A DNA stretch of 8,823 bases, taken from positions 1 to 8,823 of the forward strand of contig CAKUVB010000064.1 in assembly GCA_934693215.1 (NCBI GenBank), given 5' to 3'. Below the pieces are notes generated by a model that did no database searches, was not told the origin of the DNA, and was given only the letters and a program-made list of their open reading frames with translations. Each line of letters begins with the position of its first letter. Positions within the stretch are counted from its first letter, which is position 1. Below, one piece after another: positions 5,376 through 8,823 of this stretch. The position numbers were made by a program, and so were the translations under genes. Source of the DNA: an uncultured Candidatus Melainabacteria bacterium (GTDB taxonomy: Bacteria; Cyanobacteriota; Vampirovibrionia; Gastranaerophilales; Gastranaerophilaceae).

Positions 5376-6671
5376 CTAAATAGCAAATTTTTCAAAAATA
5401 GCATCTATATTCTGTAGATATTTTTCTCTATCAAAACATTCTTCAATTTCATCATTGGTTAGCAATTTAGTAACTTCGTTATCAGATTCTAAATTTTTCT
5501 TAAAATCACCATTGTTTTCAAACGCATCAAGTGCGTGTTTTTGAACTATTCTATACGCATCTTCTCTTGTTAAGCCTTTTTCTACAAGAGTTAAAAGAAC
5601 TTTTTGAGAATAAACAATACCTCCGAAAAGGTTTGAATTCTTTTCCATATTATTTTCTTTGATTACAAGATTTTTTAAAACATTATTTAACCTAGTTAAC
5701 ATAAAATCCACCAACTCTAATGAATCAGGGAATATAATACGTTCTGTTGAACTATGTGAAATATCTCTTTCATGCCATAGTGCAATATTTTCCATCGCAG
5801 CCAATGAATTACTTCTTACAACTCTTGCCAATCCACATAAATTTTCACACAAAACAGGATTTTTCTTATGAGGCATAGCAGATGAACCTTTTTGATTTTT
5901 CCCAAACCCTTCTTCGACCTCATGAACCTCTGTTCTTTGAAGATGCCTAATTTCAACGGCAACCTGTTCAATTGTTGAAGCTATTAAAGACAATGACTGC
6001 ATATAATCTGCATGAATATCTCGAGCAATTATTTGTGTTGATATTCTTGCCGGTTCTAAATTTAATATTTCACAAGTTAGAGTTTCTATATCCATAGGAA
6101 CATTACTATACGTACCTATAGGACCAGATATTTGCCCCTTGTTTATATTTTTTACAGAATACTTGAACTTGTCGTACACTCGTTCAAATATATCTAACCA
6201 ATTAAGAACCTTTACCCCAAATGTCATAACCTCAGCATGAACACCATGAGAACGTCCAATACAAACAGTATGTTTATATTTTTTTGCCATATCTCTCATA
6301 GTATCCAAAAGATTTTCAAATTTTTGTTCAATAATAACAGAAGAATCTTTTATCTGTAAGGCAAATGCCGTATCAATAACATCTGAACTCGTAAGCCCCA
6401 TATGAATATATTGTGCCAATTCTTCACCAACTGTTTCATTTACGTTTGTCAAAAAGGCAATAACATCATGTCGAACTTCAGCTTCGATTTCTGCAATTCT
6501 ATCCAAATCAAAAGATGCAAAAGCTTTGATTTTTTCTAAAGCGTCTTTGGGAACTCTACCTAGTTTTGAATAAGCCTCGCACACTGCAATTTCAACCTTC
6601 AAATAATATGAAAATTTTGATTGCAACTCCCAAATTGCTTTCATTTCTGGTAAAGAATATCTATCAATCAT
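5376..6671 (-). CDS. purB: Adenylosuccinate lyase
   Basis: PurB acts twice in purine synthesis: it splits SAICAR to AICAR and adenylosuccinate to AMP, releasing fumarate each time. It works as a homotetramer in the cytoplasm. The 431-residue length is normal for the bacterial short form. Visible family motifs are RHDVIAF (67-73, with His68), GLTSSDVIDTA (92-102), GRSHGVHAE (139-147, with the conserved catalytic His142) and the fumarase/aspartase-superfamily signature GSSAMPHKKNP (262-272) carrying the catalytic serine loop. ERDISHSSTER (301-311) is also typical. GAGAG precedes the ATG at 6671 by a few bases. It follows trxA with 13 bases between, so the two are probably cotranscribed. Its 3' end faces the paralog pair with no room for a separate terminator. 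Identification is very secure. Confidence 0.97.
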   Translation of the reverse strand: MIDRYSLPEMKAIWELQSKFSYYLKVEIAVCEAYSKLGRVPKDALEKIKAFASFDLDRIAEIEAEVRHDVIAFLTNVNETVGEELAQYIHMGLTSSDVIDTAFALQIKDSSVIIEQKFENLLDTMRDMAKKYKHTVCIGRSHGVHAEVMTFGVKVLNWLDIFERVYDKFKYSVKNINKGQISGPIGTYSNVPMDIETLTCEILNLEPARISTQIIARDIHADYMQSLSLIASTIEQVAVEIRHLQRTEVHEVEEGFGKNQKGSSAMPHKKNPVLCENLCGLARVVRSNSLAAMENIALWHERDISHSSTERIIFPDSLELVDFMLTRLNNVLKNLVIKENNMEKNSNLFGGIVYSQKVLLTLVEKGLTREDAYRIVQKHALDAFENNGDFKKNLESDNEVTKLLTNDEIEECFDREKYLQNIDAIFEKFAI

Positions 6672-6684
6672 ATTTAACTCTCTA

Positions 6685-7002
6685 TTATAAATGTTTTTCT
6701 ATATTATTAATTATTGCAGATTTTGGAATAAGTCCAGACATTCTTTCTACCGGCTCTCCATTTTTGAAAACCAAAAGAGTTGGCAGACCACTTACTAAAA
6801 ATTGTTTCAATATTTCCAAATTCTCATCAGCATTAACTTTTACAAGCTTCATTTTGCCTTCAAAAGTTTCTTCTAATTCTTCTAAAACAGGTCCTAATTT
6901 ACGGCAAGGACCACACCAAGGAGCCCAAAAATCAGCAACTATAACGCCTTGAGCTTTTAAAATTTCGTTTTCTAAATTATCTTTGTTTATATCAATTGCC
7001 AT
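6685..7002 (-). CDS. trxA: Thioredoxin
   Basis: This is a 105-residue single-domain thioredoxin, the usual length, which reduces disulfides in cytoplasmic proteins such as ribonucleotide reductase and peroxiredoxins. The active site WCGPC is at residues 29-33 (Cys30, Cys33), within DFWAPWCGPCRKLGP. Asp24 matches the buried acidic residue of the family. The cis-proline loop is GLPT (72-75, Pro74), where many relatives have IPT. There is no signal peptide, so it is not a secreted or periplasmic variant. AGAGG stands 8 bases before the ATG at 7002. It is the first gene of a probable trxA-purB operon, with an extended -10 promoter about 40 bases upstream. The electron donor, thioredoxin reductase, is not in the window. 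Confidence 0.97.
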   Translation of the reverse strand: MAIDINKDNLENEILKAQGVIVADFWAPWCGPCRKLGPVLEELEETFEGKMKLVKVNADENLEILKQFLVSGLPTLLVFKNGEPVERMSGLIPKSAIINNIEKHL

Positions 7003-7039
7003 AATTATAACCTCTTAATGTTTTAATTTTAACGAGTAC

Positions 7040-7049
7040 ATTTTAGCAT
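7040..7049 (-). promoter_or_regulatory. Extended -10 promoter for trxA-purB
   Basis: On the minus strand the sequence reads ATGCTAAAAT: a TGn extension directly before TAAAAT (5 of 6 consensus). No good -35 lies 17 bases upstream, as is common with extended -10 promoters. Transcription would start near 7033, leaving a leader of about 30 bases. Confidence 0.45.
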
Positions 7050-7068
7050 ATATATTTTTTTCATGCTA
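7044..7068. repeat. Inverted repeat formed by mirror-image promoter elements
   Basis: TAGCAT (7044-7049) and ATGCTA (7063-7068) are perfect 6-base arms around a 13-base A/T spacer. Both arms coincide with the TGCTA core of an extended -10 element pointing outward, so the symmetry is explained by the two divergent promoters. It could also serve as an operator. Confidence 0.45.
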
Positions 7069-7072
7069 TTAT
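7063..7072 (+). promoter_or_regulatory. Extended -10 promoter for the exonuclease-leuD operon
   Basis: ATGCTATTAT contains TGC directly before TATTAT (5 of 6 consensus), the mirror of the trxA element. Transcription would start near 7079, about 30 bases before the gene. A second -10-like hexamer, TATACT (7078-7083), lies within the palindrome AGTATACT and is an alternative, but it would put the start on top of the ribosome binding site. Confidence 0.42.
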
Positions 7073-7101
7073 TCTAGTATACTTATTATTAAGAGAGAAA
7101 G

Positions 7102-7110
7102 ATGAATTAA
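7102..7110 (+). other. Two-codon ORF (Met-Asn-stop) abutting the exonuclease start
   Basis: ATG AAT TAA ends at the base before the exonuclease ATG. The only purine-rich ribosome binding site, AAGAGAG (7091-7097), is 4 bases from this ATG and 13 from the exonuclease ATG. Initiation may therefore occur here and be followed by reinitiation. Such a minimal ORF may be accidental. Confidence 0.3.
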
Positions 7111-8028
7111 ATGCCTAGAAAAAAAGTTGTAGAAATAGTATTAGACACAGAAACAACAGGTCTGGATTATACAAAAGAAAGAATTATTGAATTTGCAGCA
7201 GTAAGACTTGAAAATGGAAAAGTAAAAGATACTTATCAAACTCTTATCAATCCTGAACAACATATTAGAAAATCAAGTATTGCAATTCATGGAATAACAG
7301 AAGATATGGTTGCAGATGCACCAAAAGAAAGCGAAATATTAGGAGAAATTTTAGATTTTATTGGAGATGCTCCTATAGTTGCTCATAATGCAATTTTTGA
7401 TTATTCTTTTTTGAACGAAGCTTGCAAAAGAGTTTTTAAAAAGAAATTTGAAAACGAAAGAATTGATTCTCAACAAATGTTTAAAGAGATTTGTCCTGAT
7501 TTAGAATCTCATGGATTAGCAGCTTTAACAGAAAAATTTCATGTTGATTTAGAAAACCATCATAGAGCTATGGCTGATGCAATGGGTCTTGCTCTTGCAT
7601 ATCCAAAACTTAAAAAACTTTATTTGCAAAAATACGATTGGCAAACTAAACAACTAGAAAATATTGATTACTTGTTTGAAAGATTTTTAAGAATTCAACA
7701 AAGTGTTCAAACAATGCAATCTGAATTGCAAGATTTGAAATCAATATTCAAACTACACTTTGAGTTAGGTGGAGAACCAATTTCAGCAGAGTCTGGAGAA
7801 ACTATGGTTTATCAATCTAAACATTCTTTTGGATACAAATTTTCTGAAATAAAAGATGTTTTAGAGGAATTAGGAGCATTAGACAAAGCTGTAAAACTTA
7901 ATACAGGTTTTATTGATAGACTTTGTAACGGTTTAAGTTTATCTGACGAAAGCAGAAAAAAAATAAGAGAAGCTCGCAGAGAGTTATCAGAAACTAGAAA
8001 CTTACAAGTCTTAAAATCAGGACACTAA
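7111..8028 (+). CDS. DEDDh (DnaQ/PolC epsilon-type) 3'-5' exonuclease with C-terminal extension
   Basis: Residues 5-172 are a DEDDh exonuclease domain like the epsilon subunit of DNA polymerase III or the PolC proofreading domain. It removes 3' nucleotides using two metal ions. Exo I is IVLDTETTGLD (9-19, with Asp12 and Glu14), Exo II is VAHNAIFDYSFL (90-101, Asp97), and Exo III is NHHRAMADA (149-157, His151 and Asp156), so all catalytic residues are present. Residues 180-213 are helical and look like a coiled coil. The remaining 90 residues (FSEIKDVLEELGALDKA and onward) are not recognised and may bind a partner or nucleic acid. A stop codon directly precedes the ATG, so it cannot start further upstream. 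leuD follows after 12 bases. It could be the replicative proofreader or a separate repair or RNA-trimming nuclease; I leave the gene name open. Confidence 0.9.
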   Translation: MPRKKVVEIVLDTETTGLDYTKERIIEFAAVRLENGKVKDTYQTLINPEQHIRKSSIAIHGITEDMVADAPKESEILGEILDFIGDAPIVAHNAIFDYSFLNEACKRVFKKKFENERIDSQQMFKEICPDLESHGLAALTEKFHVDLENHHRAMADAMGLALAYPKLKKLYLQKYDWQTKQLENIDYLFERFLRIQQSVQTMQSELQDLKSIFKLHFELGGEPISAESGETMVYQSKHSFGYKFSEIKDVLEELGALDKAVKLNTGFIDRLCNGLSLSDESRKKIREARRELSETRNLQVLKSGH

Positions 8029-8040
8029 AAAGGAGAGATT

Positions 8041-8532
8041 ATGAAAGGTAAAGCATTCAAATTCGGAGATAATATTTCAACAGACCATATTGCACCAGGA
8101 AGATTGTTTCACCTTCGTTCTAACCTTCCTGAATTTGCAAAACACGTATTAGAAGATGCAGACCCAAATTTTGCATCAACTATGCAAAAGGGCGATTTTG
8201 TTGTTGCAGGAAACAATTTTGGACTTGGTTCTTCAAGAGAACATGCACCACAAATAATCAAAATTGCCGGAGTTGGTGCTGTATTAGCAAAATCTTTTGC
8301 AAGAATTTTTTATAGAAACGCTATAAATATTGGATTACTTGCTATTGAATGTGATACAGATGGTATTGATGCAGGTGATGAACTCGACCTAGATATCGAA
8401 AAAGGTATATTAAACAATCTAACAAAAGGTACAATTACTCAGATTGAACCACTACCTCCTGTAATGATAAAACTTTTAAATGATGGCGGTTTGGTTGAAC
8501 ACATCAAGAAAAACGGTGATTTCAATTTATAA
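8041..8532 (+). CDS. leuD: 3-isopropylmalate dehydratase small subunit (LeuD/HacB-like)
   Basis: LeuD pairs with the iron-sulfur subunit LeuC to isomerise 2- to 3-isopropylmalate in leucine synthesis. The 163-residue length fits the short, archaeal-like LeuD/homoaconitase small-subunit class, not the roughly 200-residue E. coli type. Family motifs are FGDNISTDHIAPGR (8-21), NFGLGSSREHAP (59-70) and VLAKSFARIFYRNAINIGL (81-99). The loop after APGR, which influences substrate choice in this family, reads LFHLRSNLPEF and is not the YLRT form I expect for isopropylmalate, so a related hydroxyacid substrate cannot be excluded. AAGGAG precedes the ATG by a few bases, a strong site. It is probably cotranscribed with the exonuclease, an unrelated function. 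LeuC is not in the window. The family is secure, the substrate less so. Confidence 0.9.
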   Translation: MKGKAFKFGDNISTDHIAPGRLFHLRSNLPEFAKHVLEDADPNFASTMQKGDFVVAGNNFGLGSSREHAPQIIKIAGVGAVLAKSFARIFYRNAINIGLLAIECDTDGIDAGDELDLDIEKGILNNLTKGTITQIEPLPPVMIKLLNDGGLVEHIKKNGDFNL

Positions 8533-8538
8533 AAACAC

Positions 8539-8563
8539 GTAATCTCAAAAAACATTACTTTTT
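8539..8563 (+). terminator. Weak candidate terminator after leuD
   Basis: GTAAT (8539-8543) and ATTAC (8554-8558) could pair around a 10-base loop and are directly followed by five T residues. The stem is short and AT-rich, so termination would be inefficient at best. It lies 7 bases after the leuD stop. Confidence 0.25.
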
Positions 8564-8614
8564 GTAAAGATATCGTAATTTATCCTAAAGAAATTTCAAA
8601 ACTTACCGTAAACC

Positions 8615-8630
8615 CATGTATCAAAACATG
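8615..8630. repeat. Small inverted repeat before the last ORF
   Basis: CATGT and ACATG are perfect 5-base arms around ATCAAA, ending two bases before the Shine-Dalgarno of the TTG-initiated ORF. It could influence initiation or be chance. Confidence 0.25.
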
Positions 8631-8646
8631 TTAAAGGAATAAGTAA

Positions 8647-8823
8647 TTGGTAAGTGTAGATAGAAACACGTTAATATCACAAATTGTAGCAAGTAATCCT
8701 TCAATTAGTAAAGATTACTTAAAGAATCTTACCGATGCTCAGTTAAAATCAAACTATAATCAATTGTTGTTTAGTTACAATCCTTTTAATACCGATCTAG
8801 TAGACGTAAACCAAGAGCATGAT
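8647..8823 (+). CDS. Hypothetical protein, N-terminal 59 residues, TTG start
   Basis: A frame opens at TTG 8647 and continues to the window end. A TAA codon directly precedes it in frame (8644-8646), and AAAGGA (8633-8638) lies 8 bases upstream, so TTG is the likely start. No in-frame ATG occurs in the visible part. The protein begins VSVDRNTLISQIVASNPSI after the initiator and continues with a polar, helical-looking stretch (KDYLKNLTDAQLKSNYNQLL). There is no signal peptide or membrane segment in what is visible. I do not recognise the family. It lies 114 bases after leuD and may have its own promoter or be read through from leuD. Confidence 0.65.
   Translation, partial: MVSVDRNTLISQIVASNPSISKDYLKNLTDAQLKSNYNQLLFSYNPFNTDLVDVNQEHD

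Noticed and set aside
5659..5871. Plus-strand ORF of 70 codons (and 6566-6952, 128 codons)
   Set aside because: They are shadows of purB and trxA, which carry full family motifs.

Overview
This is a low-GC, gene-dense bacterial window. Housekeeping genes for lysine/diaminopimelate synthesis, purine synthesis, thioredoxin, a DnaQ-type exonuclease and an isopropylmalate dehydratase small subunit flank a pair of long, AT-rich, uncharacterised paralogous genes. Several proteins have disordered Asn/Lys-rich N-termini ending in a short I-x-F-x-A-like motif. Together with the low GC and the gene content, this recalls gut relatives of the cyanobacteria (Gastranaerophilales/Melainabacteria). That placement is inference from memory of such proteins; a low-GC Firmicute is the main alternative.

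Region by region: positions 1-1272 (minus strand) hold dapB followed by asd, which runs off the window edge. Asd makes aspartate semialdehyde and DapB acts two steps later, so this is a lysine/meso-diaminopimelate operon. Positions 1386-1706 (minus) encode a small putative membrane protein. Positions 1707-1930 form a divergent, AT-rich intergenic region. Its right end holds a candidate promoter, a small leader ORF and a perfect 7-bp hairpin that hides the Shine-Dalgarno of the next gene.

Positions 1931-5366 (plus) carry two overlapping paralogous genes of 575 and 573 codons. Their C-terminal halves look like a divergent type I phosphoribosyltransferase (PRTase) domain, with DDxxxSGxS loops. 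The N-terminal halves are conserved between the two copies but match nothing I recognise. This pair is the most novel content of the window. A 53-base stretch is identical in both copies although the flanking sequence has diverged, which suggests gene conversion or nucleotide-level constraint.

Positions 5376-7002 (minus) are trxA then purB, 13 bases apart, converging on the paralog pair with only 9 bases between the stop codons. Positions 7003-7110 are a short divergent promoter region with two mirror-image extended -10 elements. Positions 7111-8532 (plus) are a DEDDh exonuclease with an extra C-terminal region, followed 12 bases later by a LeuD-type small subunit. A new ORF with a TTG start begins at 8647 and runs off the right edge. 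No tRNA, rRNA, CRISPR array or insertion sequence was seen.
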